64,000 nucleotides of DNA from Gnetum montanum. Lineage: Eukaryota > Streptophyta > Gnetopsida > Gnetales > Gnetaceae. Made by a program: the position numbers and the translations under genes. The notes beneath the pieces are model-generated. The model saw only the letters and a program-made list of their open reading frames with translations. It was not told the origin of the DNA and did no database searches. The stretch lies in the NCBI GenBank assembly GCA_015680685.1, contig MNCI01030046.1:201940-265939 (forward strand). Direction: 5' to 3'. Every line of letters starts with the position of its first letter. Within the stretch, counting starts at the first letter, position 1. Positions 1 to 10,644 of this stretch are shown here, piece by piece.

Positions 1-70
1 ATTGTAAGGAACTCGAGGACGAGTTTTCATTCAGTCATGGGGGTATGATGAGACGCGACCTGCATGTGCC

Positions 71-146
71 GCGATATCGCGTACGCAATATCGCGACCGC
101 CGCGATATCATGTCTTCCCCTGCGATATCGCGTACGCAATATCGCG
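71..146. repeat. GCGATATCGCG palindromic repeats in LTR U3
   Basis: Two identical 25-bp units (71-95 and 122-146) contain the palindrome GCGATATCGC, then GTACGCAATATCGCG. A partial third unit lies at 101-110. They sit just upstream of the LTR TATA box, where promoter elements are expected. The homologous stretches of the other two LTRs are A+T-shifted and no longer carry the repeats. Confidence 0.7.
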
Positions 147-161
147 TGCCGCCGCCATATC

Positions 162-170
162 TATAAATAA
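162..170 (+). promoter_or_regulatory. TATA box of LTR copy 1
   Basis: The sequence is CTATAAATAAGAGG, about 120 bp into the LTR and just after the GCGATATCGCG repeats. The same motif is kept in the other family LTRs at about 17702 and 54436. It probably marks the U3/R boundary and drives retroelement transcription. Confidence 0.65.
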
Positions 171-415
171 GAGGCGGCACTTTCTTCATTTCCCAATCCT
201 GGCTAGAAGTAGCGAAGCTCTGGCAGATTGATCACTCCAGAGTTAGAATTTTTCCCCATGTGCCCGCAGTAGGAGTCCTAGAGTGAACGGCTCTTTATTC
301 GAGCAGCTTGTAACCTGAACCCAAGTTGTGTACGGCAATAAAGACGAACTTGATTGGATAAACCTTGCAGTACATGGTTTTATTATTATTTATTTACTGC
401 TTTCCTAGTGCGCAC

Positions 416-564
416 AAGTACGACTTGATTACGAGCGTCTGCGGACGTGTACGGCTAGTCAAGGAATCGGCTACTCATTGCTAGGCTAGAACGTGTGATA
501 AGTACGACTTAGTTACGAGCACCCACGGGTGTGTACGGCTAGCTAAGGAATCGGCTGCTTATCA
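416..564. repeat. Imperfect ~84-bp tandem duplication inside LTR copy 1
   Basis: The block starting AAGTACGACTTGATTACGAG (416) is repeated starting AAGTACGACTTAGTTACGAG (500). Both continue into a shared GTGTACGGCTAG and an AAGGAATCGGCT tail. A weaker third start (CAGTACGACCACTTCGAGCA) follows near 588. Each block has a small GC-rich hairpin (CGTCTGCGGACG; ACCCACGGGTGT) whose bases differ but still pair. This duplication may explain why this LTR is longer than its relatives. Confidence 0.6.
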
Positions 565-999
565 CACTTAAGCTAAATAGGTGCCTCAGTACGACCACTT
601 CGAGCACTTGTGTTACGTGTGGTGATCCCAGTAACGATTAGCATTTGGTAAGCCACAGTTGCATAGTTCAGGTGTGTCCGGTAAGTGGGAACGGATGCTG
701 ACGCTAGTTAACTTAGACTTAGGACATTAGTTAGAGTTAGCTTAGTTTCTCCACCCTTTCCTCTGATAGCATAGAAGATAAACCGAAAAATACCAAAAAA
801 ATCACATACCTCAGACTTGCTTAACCATACACCGTGACACTTACAAGCAAGCCTGGGAAGACAACGAATGATTAACCCCAAGTGTTTCTTGTGGTGTTAA
901 GGCATTTAGTCTGCGGAGTTCGACCGGATCACGCGTGCACGCTCGTATTTGTATGGTTGAGTGTAGGGGTACCTCGCCACTCATCAGAAACTAAAACTA

Positions 1000-1640
1000 A
1001 ATTCCTAGAAAACAATGGAATGTAAAAAGTATCTAGAAGATCTAAAATGTATCTAGAGTCTAATACTAGTCTAAATGTTCCAAACACCTCCACTTGAGAA
1101 TACATCCAATTTCCTAAATATATGCTTCATTCATTTCCCTTCAGTTATCTTAGTTGGAGGAAGCCCTTTCTTTTATCATAAGTGGTTAGATTAGCAATTT
1201 CTAGCTTTTCATGTTTAATTCTTTCCTCCTAAAAAAGTTTCATTTGTTGACCAACTTTCTTTGTGTGTTGTATGAGATTTCGAATGGTCCATACTCATTT
1301 GGAGAGAATTAAGTATGAATTTAACAAGAAATGACTCAGAGAAGTCAATCCCTAAGCATTTTAATTAGGTTGCTATATCCCTCATTTCCATAATGTGTTC
1401 ACGCACATCTTTAGAATTGTCCAGCTGCATGCTTGAGAGTTTATTCATGAGAGTGCTAGCTATTTCTTCATTAGACTTTACAAATTGTTCTTCAATAGCT
1501 CGCATGAAATCCTTAATCTTGTTACATTCAAGGATAGAACCTTGAATGTTCTTATTTATATGAGTTTTGATGAACATCATGCTTAAGCAATTAGATTGCT
1601 CTCACTGCTCAAATGAACTCTTTTCCTTGTAGTACTAGAT
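1000..1640 (-). pseudogene. Ty1/Copia gag fragment (UBN2-type)
   Basis: The minus-strand frame around 1365-1580 reads FMRAIEEQFVKSNEEIASTL, then KLSSMQLDNSKDVREHIMEM and RDIAT. This is the capsid-like gag segment of plant Copia elements (UBN2 family). After a stop the match continues toward 1000 as LKCLGIDFSESFLVKFILNS. The piece is broken by several stops and ends close to the LTR at 986, so an Athila-like insertion probably truncated it. No protease or RT is left. The gag runs in the same direction as the primer-binding site at 2456-2472, so both belong to one minus-strand element. Confidence 0.7.
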
Positions 1641-2455
1641 TCCATGGGTGTTTTAGGCATATCCACATAGAATGCCAAGTCAAGGTCCATCTAGCAAAAG
1701 GTAAGGAGAATTTTATCCCTCCAACCTTGAAAATTATCCCTAGTTAATATTGAAACATGAGGATCAGATACAAAAGTTGTAGGAGTAACTCTTGTTAAAG
1801 CAAAAAGTACATCACACTAGAAAAAAAATAGTAAATATCAACCTCTCTATGGGTAAAGGTTGCATTTGCATGAATTTACAAAACATACTTATCAATAAGA
1901 CTAGAAAGTGTAGAATAAATAATTCATACCAATGGGCCTAGAAAAATCTATTCAAAACTCACTACCTTATTCCAAATAGATCATAAGAAAAAAATTACTT
2001 GGGGCCAAGTAATTTCATCATGAACTAATTGCAATCTTAAAATACTACCATTATTCACATTATCATTATGACTTAAGGTGTTGTGGCTACCCTTAGGTCA
2101 AACATAAAAAAACTTTTCTTTTGAACATGGCATGACAAAAAATTCATACTTTAATATCCATAACTATTGAAATACTTTCAATATGTATGAAAAAAATTCA
2201 TATCAATAATTCCTTTTGAATAATTTCCTTTTCCAATACAACATTGCGAAAAGGACAAAAATTATACTCATTAACAGCATTGCAAAACAATAAATATTAT
2301 ACTCATTAATGGCATTGCAAAAGGATTATTTTTATAATCATTAACTGATGAAATATGCTATATTCATATGGTAAGGGTAAGAAAAGTGTAGTGAAACAAA
2401 ACTATGCATGCAATATCTAATAAAGATTGCAACTAAGCGAGTTTGTTAAAAACTT
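1641..2455 (-). other. Copia leader / untranslated remnant
   Basis: AT-rich sequence between the primer-binding site and the gag fragment. The repeated words around 2240-2340 (ATTATACTCATTAA..GGCATTGC..) look like a small local duplication. I see no coding potential. Confidence 0.4.
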
Positions 2456-2653
2456 GGAGCTCTAATACCAAATGATAGAAAATTCATTTGCAGGATCTTC
2501 TTGTTAATAGTAGCTAGGCCAATAATAAGGATTTCTATATTTCCCAGGTATTTAAAGATCTAGCCAGTTAATAGTAGATAAAAAAAACTATAATGTTATG
2601 AATGGACAAGAAATAACTTAGTAGAAATAAAATACTTTCATCTGCTCTAAGAA
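2456..2653 (-). mobile_element. Copia primer-binding site and 5' LTR fragment
   Basis: On the minus strand, TTTGGTATTAGAGCTCC (2472-2456) matches the plant initiator-Met-tRNA primer site TGGTATCAGAGC with one change. The sequence just upstream of it on that strand (2473 onward) ends in CA, as a 5' LTR should. Only about 180 bp of LTR can be followed before the LINE poly(A) tail at 2654. Its 5' end was not found. Confidence 0.6.
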
Positions 2654-4925
2654 TTTTTTTTTTGGGTGGGTGTCGAACCTCAAAAAGAAGTTTTATTGAA
2701 ATTAAAGGTGCATCAATTACAACAACTTGAATAAGTCATAGGGTTAAGGGGAAGGGAAAACTGAGAGCATTGTGAATGAAACTCAGGAAACACCTTATAA
2801 ATAAATGAGTACTAAGGGAGGAAACCCAAGTTGGGGCACAACCAAATGTCCACACATACTAGCTTGTTACAAAATAGAATGACATAGAATTAGATGAGGC
2901 AAAGAGCTCTCAATTAAGGATAGAAAGTTCCAATGCACATAATGAAAAGGGAAAGCTTCCTTGCAGAGATTATTGATGCTAAGTGTAACTGGAACACACA
3001 GGTCTTTTCCATAGCTGCAAGAGATGAACCAATTGATGACTATCTAGATTGAACTTGGATTCTTGAGATGTGAGTTGAAAATGGGTGAGGTGAAAGATCT
3101 GAAACTTCTCCAACCTGGTGAACAAACAATTATTAGAATAATCTGTCTTTTGAAATAGAACATTGCATCTTCGCTTCCAAATATAATATAAAATAGTAGG
3201 CCTAATAACTTTCCACAGAAAATTAAGATTAGCAGAAGTAATGTTTAAGAATCCAAATATGGCATCCTTTTGAGATAACTTGTATGATGGAAAAGCTTTG
3301 GAAGCCCACTACCACACATGTTGAGCAAAGGGACAATGCCAAAATACATGGACAAAGTCATATTGTCCACCAAAAAGAAGGCAATTTGGGATTGGGAATC
3401 CCCAGATATTCTAATTATTTTCCAATAGGCAGCCCATGGTGGAGGAGACACTGGAGGAACTGTTTAATTTTGGGGAGGGTTGGAAGTTTCCAGATATGTT
3501 GGAAGAGAGGGATCCAAAATGTTTCTGAATCTTGTTTGTGCTAGTACTTATTGCAACGTTGAATGACTTCAGATGGGTCATGCATGAGATGAAAGGGGAC
3601 AGATGGTCGGTAGGGTAAGAGTTTAACCTCATTAAGCCATTGAAGGCCATGAAAAAGGCTTTGCACTGTAACATCAAGTTGCCAGTGACCATGGATAAAA
3701 GAGTAAATCTAAACTAGGCAATGGTTCATTGCAGCTAACTCCCCATACAAAGTGTTAAACTTGATCCCTGAAATCCAATGACTAGCCAGCCTAAGACAAT
3801 TCAAGGAAATGACACCCTTTCGATACCATGAGGTAGCCACCTTAGCATTTGTGATAGCAAGGGGAGCGGGCGATAGAGGTAACCACCACAGACACACTCT
3901 AGAGAGGATAGTAGGGTTGATCTTAATGTTAGTCTAGTCAATGTAAGTGTGTAGAATTTGCCAGGCCCTCCAGATGCTTTTGAAAACATGAGATCCTAGA
4001 AGAATGATAGTGAGGGGGGAAAGGATCCAATTGATGAAATGGATGCCTTTCCAGAAGGGCTTATTTTTAGGAAATGCTTGATGAAGCCTTAATTGGAGGA
4101 GGGTCCCTATAATATCTGAGGCATCTAAATGTTGTACCAACCACTTTGCAACCAGGGTAATTCCTTGCTTATAGGAGTTCAAAAGACCTAAGCCACCCTT
4201 ATTCTTGGGGAGAGTAACAATACTCCAAGCAACACGATGAAATCCTTTCTAAGAATCCCTAGAGGACCACATAAAGTCACAGAATAATTGTTCAATCTTC
4301 TGGTAGGAAGCTTGGGAAGGGGTCCAACACGAAGAGTAATACACATGGGTGGATGCGCATATGGACTTACAAACAATGTATTTACCCGCAAGTGTGAGAG
4401 GTTTAGTTTTTCATTTATCAAGTTTCTTTTGAATTCGATAAATAACCTACTCCCAGAGAATAGATGTTGAACCTCTAAAATGGAAAGGGATTTCCAAAAT
4501 CTTAACGATGTCTTGATCCTGAAGTTACTTCCAATTATAGTTGGTAACATGTTTGTAATTTCCCTTAAAGCTATAAACAGAGGATTTATTCCAATTAATT
4601 GTGGAACCTAAGAGTGTGCAATATTGCTCCACCCTTAATTGGCGGTTGTGTTTTGAACTAGAAAAAAGAAGTCATCGACAAAGTGCATATTGAGAAGCTG
4701 TTGTTGAGAGCAATAAAGGCAGACCCCAGTGAGAACTTTAGTTTGAATTTCTAGGTTAATTTGATGACAAAGAAAGTCTGATGTAATGATAAAGAGATAG
4801 GGGACGAGAGGACAACATAGTAACTGAAGAGAATTTGTGCAAGAAAATCTAAAAACATAGCAACTGAAGATAACACTAAAGTTATTTTGTTTACCTCTAG
4901 TTGTTGTGGCCATAGGAAAGTAGAG
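2654..4925 (-). mobile_element. L1-type LINE, 5'-truncated
   Basis: Non-LTR retrotransposon remnant read on the minus strand. A ten-base T run at 2654-2663 is the poly(A) tail, with AATAAAA just inside (TTTTATT near 2690). From 4913 down, the RT shows CPLVPYLF, then MHFVDDFFFL, the (F/Y)xDD catalytic box. It is followed by the post-RT region (KGFHRVAW.. and KNKGGLGLLNSYKQG near 4180-4250). Near 3250-3450 a Cys/His-rich tail resembles a zf-RVT domain. Endonuclease and ORF1 are missing, as expected of a 5'-truncated insertion. Frameshifts and stops show it is dead. The 5' edge is approximate and no target-site duplication was identified. Confidence 0.75.
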
Positions 4926-4983
4926 AAAAGAAACTTGGAGATGAAAAGAAAATAAACTTAGCTTTTGATGGATCTTCTAGCCT

Positions 4984-5886
4984 CTACCAATTCGATCTCA
5001 ATGCTGCATTCAATGGAATTTGCAGTTCACAAAATATCACATAGTGAGGCTGGGGACCATCCATTCTATTTATAACTATATATGGTATTCCTTCCATCAA
5101 GGAACCATTTATTTTCAAAAAATTCCTCACTACCTCCACTACTTCTATTATGGATGATGGAAGTGGTGATACCATCCTATAATTGTCAACATTGAGAGTG
5201 GTAACTACCAAACATTCAAAAAGTTGTTGAGAGGCTGTTGGATGGCAAGAGTGGGAAAATTTATCATCATGGGTAATTAATCTTACATAAAAACCTTGTT
5301 CCTAAGAAACAAAAACTAAAACTGTGCAAGTGAAAAAGCCATAGCATAAATTATTCTGTAGCAGGGAAGAGGATGGTTAAGGTGACCCTCTTCGAGATCT
5401 TCATGTTACGAATTCTCTTGTACTTAATCTCTGTAGTTATCTATACTTTCCTTTCTTCCTCCAATTTTTTGACATTTTCACTCATTCTACCTTCTCATTA
5501 TCTACTGTAACATTATCTCTAAAAATCGTCTTCTTTTCCTCTTCAGCCGATTTCTCTGCTACAGGCTTGGGATGCTCCTCATAGCTAGTTTCTTTCGTAT
5601 CCTGAGAAACAAAAGCTTCTCCCCAAGAATTGGCATGGTTGGTTTCGTCTTGATGTTCATCTTCTGCTATACACTGGTAAAAATCACCCCAAATGTTTGA
5701 ATTAATGGAGTGACCACCAGTGAGAAAGATAAATTCATCTAAAAGCCAAAGCAAGAATGAACTTTCAGCAGATGCACCATGAGCTGTTGCCTTGAAAAAG
5801 GCTCTCAAAACGTGCTCTCGGCAACAACCAATCACATATGGAATGAAAGGCCTTATCGTTGCCATCTTTTCAAAATCACTCTCCAT
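4984..5886 (-). CDS. Possible two-exon gene of unknown function
   Basis: I do not recognise this protein. Exon 1 (5886-5491) starts MESDFEKMATIRPFIPYVIG, has a hydrophobic first half (CCREHVLRAFF, FLLWLLDEFIFL) and an acidic, Glu/Lys-rich tail. It ends at AAG|GTAGAA. Exon 2 (5301-4984) follows a strong acceptor (TTTTTGTTTCTTAG|GAACAAGG) and encodes about 105 residues, including YVRLITHDDKFSHSCHP and IPYIVINRMDGPQPHYV, up to a TAG stop. The inferred 190-bp intron is phase 0 and joins the two open frames without a break. A TATA box lies about 80 bp upstream of the ATG. It sits between a LINE and a Tat-like pol remnant on the same strand, so it could also be an extra ORF carried by that element, or a decayed gene copy. 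No transcript evidence is available. Confidence 0.45.
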
Positions 5887-5962
5887 AGTAAATTGAAACA
5901 CTTTTTTTCTTTTTGAATGTTGAAGTTGAAGATTTTGTGTTATCCTGGATGAGCTTTAACTT

Positions 5963-5971
5963 CTTTTTATA
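5963..5971 (-). promoter_or_regulatory. Possible TATA box of the 4984-5886 gene
   Basis: The minus strand reads ACTATAAAAAGAAG about 80 bp before the first ATG, followed by an A/C-rich leader. This spacing is normal for a plant TATA promoter. The assignment depends on the downstream ORF being real. Confidence 0.4.
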
Positions 5972-6147
5972 GTCTTAATTTTTCAAATCTCCACTCACCA
6001 ACTTTCCCTCTTACAAAATGGTTATTTATTTTCCATAATGTGGTTGTTATAACTTTCACTAAAGTGCACTTAATACCGTTAAGAAGTAATAATTACTTTT
6101 ATTAAATCTAATTTATTACTATAACAACCACTACTACGTACATGCTT

Positions 6148-6335
6148 ATTATAAATATATACATATATACATATACATACATACATACATACATATATTC
6201 TATATATATATAATTTTTACTATCATTATAATATATATATACATAATGTTATTATCATCATCATCATTTTATTATTATAATAGTATATATATACATTATA
6301 TATATTTAAAATATATTATTATTATTATTATATTT
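6148..6335. repeat. AT-rich microsatellite cluster
   Basis: Runs of (TA)n, (CATA)n, (TCA)n and (TTA)n follow one another, for example ATACATACATACATAC near 6175 and ATTATTATTATTA near 6320. The cluster lies immediately downstream of the integrase end of the minus-strand Tat-like pol. No gene is seen here. Confidence 0.8.
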
Positions 6336-6337
6336 TT

Positions 6338-7538
6338 TTAAGTTGTGGATGATTGTCTAAAGTAATGCTTTATGTGTAGAACATTATATGGAAGTTGCAA
6401 ATCCATTCCACTTAATATGGATATCATGTATGTGTCTTTTGATAATTGTTTCTTGATTTGGGACATACCCATCCATCTTGCTAAAAATTTATTCAACTTT
6501 TTTGTATTCCATAATAATACAAGATCATTAATTTTAAAAGTTCTTTTCACAGCCTTTCTATCAAACCATATTTTAATTTTTGAAGCATTTTCTAATAAAT
6601 TATCCTTAGCTCTATCTACTTCAGCTTCTCTTTTAATAAGCAAGGCCATGAAATTTCTATCTTTTACTATACTTTTGCACAAAATCAAAGGCTGAGCTTA
6701 TATTTTTATTAGTAACTCTTGTAGGAAAATCATAAACTAAATTATAAGCTAACATTCCAATAGCCTTTTTAAATATGGTTAGTCCATAATGCGAATTGCA
6801 AGTAATTGATCCAATTTCTTGAATTCCCTTGCATTGAATTTTTGATATAAGAGATTAGCATTTTATTTTTAGATTTAGCTAAGCCATTTTCTTGAGGACC
6901 ATTTTATACATTCTTTAGATTGAAAAGTAGGTACATTATCGGATACCAATACTTCAGACATACTAAAGTAATTTAAAATTTGATCTTCTATGAACCTAAT
7001 CACATCCAATGTTGAACTATTTCTTAGAGAACTTGCTTTAGACCACCCTTAGTGGCTATAAGAATAAACTTAAGTTCAACCCATGAAGGAGTAATTGTGA
7101 CAATATAATCTAAGCCTCAAAGTTGAAAGGCTTATTTGCGAACACCAATTTTAAAGGAGCTCTAGCCTTTTTGATTTTTGATCCATGAATTTGACATTTA
7201 TAACATCTTTGAATTTTCAAGTTAACATCTTGGTACATACCAGAATAATAAAAATCATAGTAGAATATATGTTGCATAGTGAACTTAGGAGACTAATACA
7301 ATAAATTAGCATGATCATGAAATTGTTCTAAAATAGGATTGATTTGATCATTATGAACACATTCCAACAATATCCCTCTGATGTCCTTCCTATATAAAAT
7401 TCCATCTTTAATCATAAATTTATTAACCTTTTTGAAGAAAGCTCTTTTTTGACTTGCAGTAAAATTATTTGGAACCTTTCTTGTGTTAAGAAGTTCTAAA
7501 ATTTCATCATACCAATTTTGTTCATGAGTCATTAACAT
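6338..7538 (-). pseudogene. Tat-like Ty3/Gypsy integrase (remnant)
   Basis: Minus strand. At 7538-7293 the frame (QNWYDEILELLNTRKVPNNF .. KDGILYRKDIRG) is the segment leading into and including the start of the integrase H2C2 zinc-binding domain. The catalytic core at 7290-6690 is badly broken. At 6688-6338 the C-terminal part is readable: RAKDNLLENASKIKIWFDRK, FKINDLVLLWNTKK and, near the end, a stretch resembling the NGKYLKHYY motif (NVLHIKHYFRQ). It is the last domain of the pol whose RT lies at 8000-8990. Confidence 0.65.
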
Positions 7539-7599
7539 ACATATTTGATTTTCTTAGCTGTTAACTTAGCTAATTCCATTATTTTAATAGTTTTGCATA

Positions 7600-7960
7600 C
7601 TTTCAATGTAAGTCTAAAACCTTAAAGCTTTATAAGCCAATTTCCTCTTTTCAACCTAATTTCATTTTGAGCCAAGAATTACTTAACTGTAGGCTCTATT
7701 AACATAATATGAACCAATGAGCTTTCCAAGTAATATTTGAAATATAGAAGTGCTTTAATAACTATGAATGCCTATTTCTCTAAATTAGAATAATTTAGTT
7801 TAGAACCTTTCAATTGATACCCAGAAAATCCAATTGGTTCATCTTGACCATTGTCTCTTTGAGTTAAAATAGCAACAATTGAATCATTTGAGGCAAAAGC
7901 ATATAACCAAAAATCTTCCTTCAATTTTTGTTTACCAAGCATGGACCTTTTTGAATAGCC
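7600..7960 (-). pseudogene. Ty3/Gypsy RNase H (remnant)
   Basis: Degenerate minus-strand segment between RT and integrase. Recognisable pieces are LKGSKLNYSNLEKQAFIVIK (the conserved Tyr..Glu..Lys segment of gypsy RNase H) and YLESSLVHIML. It is interrupted by stops. The order RT, RNase H, integrase is normal for Ty3/Gypsy. Confidence 0.5.
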
Positions 7961-7999
7961 CTTTTAATTTTTGCTAAGGCTTTCTCTAATTCTAGTGTT

Positions 8000-8990
8000 T
8001 TCCTCATTGAGATATCTTTCTTAAGAATATGCATCAAAGGTTTAGTAATTTCAGTGAATCCTGGGATAAATTTCTTAACGAAATTTATCTTTCCAAAGAA
8101 GGATCTAAGAGACTTTTTATTTGTTGGATGCTCAATATTTTGTATAGCTCAAATTTGTAAGTCATTTATAACAATACCTTTTTGATAAATTACATGACGT
8201 AGCAAACTTTTAGACTTTACCCCAAGGATACATTTCTTAGGATTTAATGAAATACCATATTCATGACATCTATCAAAAATTTGTTGAAGGTGGCCGATAT
8301 GATCTTTCTTCCTTTTTAAATAAATAGTAATATCATCTAGATAAACCATGATGAACTTGCCTATTAAATGTTTAAAAGCCAAGTCCATAGCTATTTGGAA
8401 AGTAGCTCTAGCATTTGATAATCCAAATGAAATTTTTTTGTAAGCAAAAGTCCCCCATTTGGTGATGAATGTTGTTTTATATCTATCATCCTTATCTACC
8501 GTAATTTGATTATATCCTAAAAACCATCTAGGAGAGAATATACCTAACACCCTCATACTTTAATTAACATCTCATCAATTCTAGGAAGTGGGTATTTATC
8601 TTTTTTAGAGGCTTCATTCAAATTTCTAAAATCCATACAAAGCCTAATATCACCATTCTTCTTCCTCACTGGGACAAAATTAGCAATCCATGTTGACCAT
8701 TGGATTGGGTATATGATTTGAGCTTGTAATAACTTCTTGATCTCAGGTTCCATAGCTGATTCAAATGATGGATTGAATTTTCTTTGCTTTTGTTTAACTA
8801 TCTTACAACCATTTGCCAAAGGAATTTTATGTGTCATCATATTTGATCTAAAAGCTGTAAAATCATCATAAGACCAAGCAAAAGTTCCTAAATTATTTCT
8901 CAATAGTAATAATAAATTTTTCTTGAAAATTGAATTCTTTTCATTTGTGATGTTTAAAATATTCGGTATCTCAGTAGATTCAAAATTCAC
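8000..8990 (-). pseudogene. Tat-like Ty3/Gypsy reverse transcriptase
   Basis: Two overlapping minus-strand frames. 8990-8553 carries NNLGTFAWSYDDF, the Pro/Leu-rich entry segment and KKNGDIRLCMDFRNLNEASK. 8556-8149 carries WGTFAYKKISFGLSNARATF, the catalytic box MVYLDDITIY (YLDD) and GISLNPKKCILGV. The match continues past 8149 (SFFGKINFVKKFIPGF) toward 8000. At least one frameshift, near 8555, separates the halves. An archaeal-type RNase H remnant lies about 270 bp upstream on the same strand, which points to the Tat lineage and gives an unusual domain order. Confidence 0.8.
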
Positions 8991-9259
8991 TACTTCATAA
9001 GCTTAGTCATTTGAATTTTGTATATCTTTTCCCATGAGTAGATTTTTGCTAAACTTGTGTTCATTATCAATCACTTTTTTAAGAATGAAATTTGACTTAA
9101 ACCTTAATGCTATTTCGGGTGTGATTTTATTTTTGAATTCTTGCTTATTCTTTAGAAACTTGAGCACTTGATCATCATCTTCAAATACTTGTAAATGTTT
9201 TATGTTATCCTATACTGATGGATGATGTTCATTCTCAATTATTTATCCTTCATAATATT

Positions 9260-9690
9260 TTGATCCTTTTTAAATCTAATGTTGAAGCTACCTTTGCTAA
9301 ATCATCCGCTATGTGGTTATCTTCCCTACATATATGTTCTATTTTATAGTGATGAAATTGGTCCAACATTTTTTAGACGAGCTTTTTATAAGGCTGCAAA
9401 AATGAGCTTTTTAGTACACAATTGCCTTTAATTTGTTCACAAATCAATTTTGAATCTCTTTTTATCATGATAATCTTAATTCCCTTTTCCAATACTACTT
9501 TAATTTCAATAATTAAAGCTTCATATTCAACCTTATTGTTACTACAAGGAAAAGATAGATGAATTGCCTTTAAAATTTTTGGGGAATCATCTTTTACTAG
9601 AACTACTCCAACTCTTACACCTTTGGAGTTAAAAGAAGCATCAAAGTCGAATTCCCACTTGCTCTCATCTTGAGATTTCTCTTTTTTCAA
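9260..9690 (-). pseudogene. Archaeal-type RNase H (aRH) upstream of RT
   Basis: The minus-strand frame 9690-9373 has the layout of the second RNase H of Tat elements. It shows WEFDFDASFNSKG (first Asp), NNKVEYEALI (Glu), MIKRDSKLICEQIKG (Asp), then after one stop HHYKIEHICREDNHIADDLA (last Asp). All four DEDD positions are visible. In the element at 34.4-37.9 kb the equivalent domain lies between the gypsy RNase H and integrase. Here it precedes RT in the direction of transcription. The frame upstream (9872-9690) is open but unrecognised. The element is lost at about 9875, where the Athila-like segment begins. Confidence 0.7.
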
Positions 9691-9875
9691 GTTATAAACT
9701 TCTTGAAGTGTGCAAATTTTTTATTCAAAAGCCATTTTTTAATAACTTTTTTTTTCCCATTTAAAGTAATGTTTTCAATCATTATATGTTTATTTGGTTC
9801 CATTTCTAAGGTAGCCACATATGTGAATAATATGTTGATATGTAACTTGATAAATTTTGAGAACAATCTCATATA

Positions 9876-10644
9876 ATGACGAATGGTACGTTAGAGAAGT
9901 GTACCAATTTTGAAAGAATAAGAAGGATGATGCTATGGTGAAGATAGATGGAATCATAGTGTTGTATTATCTTGAAGCAATAGCCAAGGAACTAAAAATT
10001 CCAAATGTTGAAGTCAATATTGCCCAAATCTCTACCAAGTCCAACACAAGGCAAGGAAACTATAGCTATAGAGGGCCTATGGAATAAGTGAGAAAGAATA
10101 TAGTGAATTGTCTACAGTAGAAAAGATCTATTTTCAATGTATGACATATTATTTATTCTCAATGAAGAGAATAAATAGAATTTCCAACTATGTTGCTAGA
10201 GGAAGTGTCATCTTAATGGGGAAATTCTAGGTCAACCTAGCTCATCTATTATTTTTGGAGATTCAAAGAAGATTTGATGAGAAGAAGATGGGAAAACTCA
10301 CCTTATCATTCCCTTGTCTTATTAGAAGGTTGTGCCAACAAGCAAGAATCTTAGGTTACAACAATGATGTACTTAAAAAAGCCTGAAATGCCTCTTATGC
10401 TAAAATCTCCAAACAAGTGCTACTAAAGAAATATCAAGTGGAGAAATTAACAAACACTAAAGAAGCAACTAGGTCTACACTATTAGGAAACATTCCATCC
10501 ACAAGAATGAAGTAAGTAGGACCCAGTGGATCAACACTAGTAGCCGATAGAACAGGGCCAAGTGCTCCTCTAGCACAAAATTATAGATCCTCGATAAGCC
10601 ATCTGCAACAAATTACTAAAATAATAAGTTGCGAAATCCAAGAA
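9876..10644 (+). pseudogene. Athila-like post-pol ORF, first part
   Basis: The plus-strand frame (about 10130-10500) reads RINRISNYVARGSVILMGKF, LAHLLFLEIQRRFDEKKMGK, LTLSFPCLIRRLCQQARI. This resembles the putative plant transposon protein domain found in many plant gypsy-related proteins. Stops fall at TAG and TGA where Gln and Arg would fit. The same region occurs in reverse orientation at about 20360-20960. A Copia element inserted at 10645 separates this piece from its continuation at 15728. Confidence 0.55.

Larger units (their letters stand above)
46..986 (+). mobile_element. Athila-like 3' LTR (copy 1)
   Basis: A 941-bp LTR that begins TGATGA and ends TCATCA, so the termini form a 6-bp inverted repeat inside the usual TG...CA. 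It is preceded by a purine-rich tract (ATGGGGGTA, 37-45), so this is the 3' LTR of an element whose body lies left of the window. No primer-binding site follows it. Two more LTRs with the same start, end and upstream tract occur at 17603-18452 and 54325-55178. The third follows an Athila-type pol directly, which gives the family assignment. This copy is longer than the other two (850 and 854 bp) and is richer in CpG. Confidence 0.85.

Noticed and set aside
3284-4470. Plus-strand ORFs (3284-3544, 4288-4470)
   Set aside because: They are shadows of the minus-strand LINE RT and post-RT region.
4981-4992. TTGGTAGAGGC on the minus strand, resembling a primer-binding site
   Set aside because: It lacks the TATCA core, and no LTR-like end or paired LTR is seen. 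It overlaps the stop codon of the two-exon ORF.
9670-9876. Plus-strand ORF opposite the aRNaseH leader
   Set aside because: It is the complement of the minus-strand frame leading into the RNase H, has biased Phe content and no domain.
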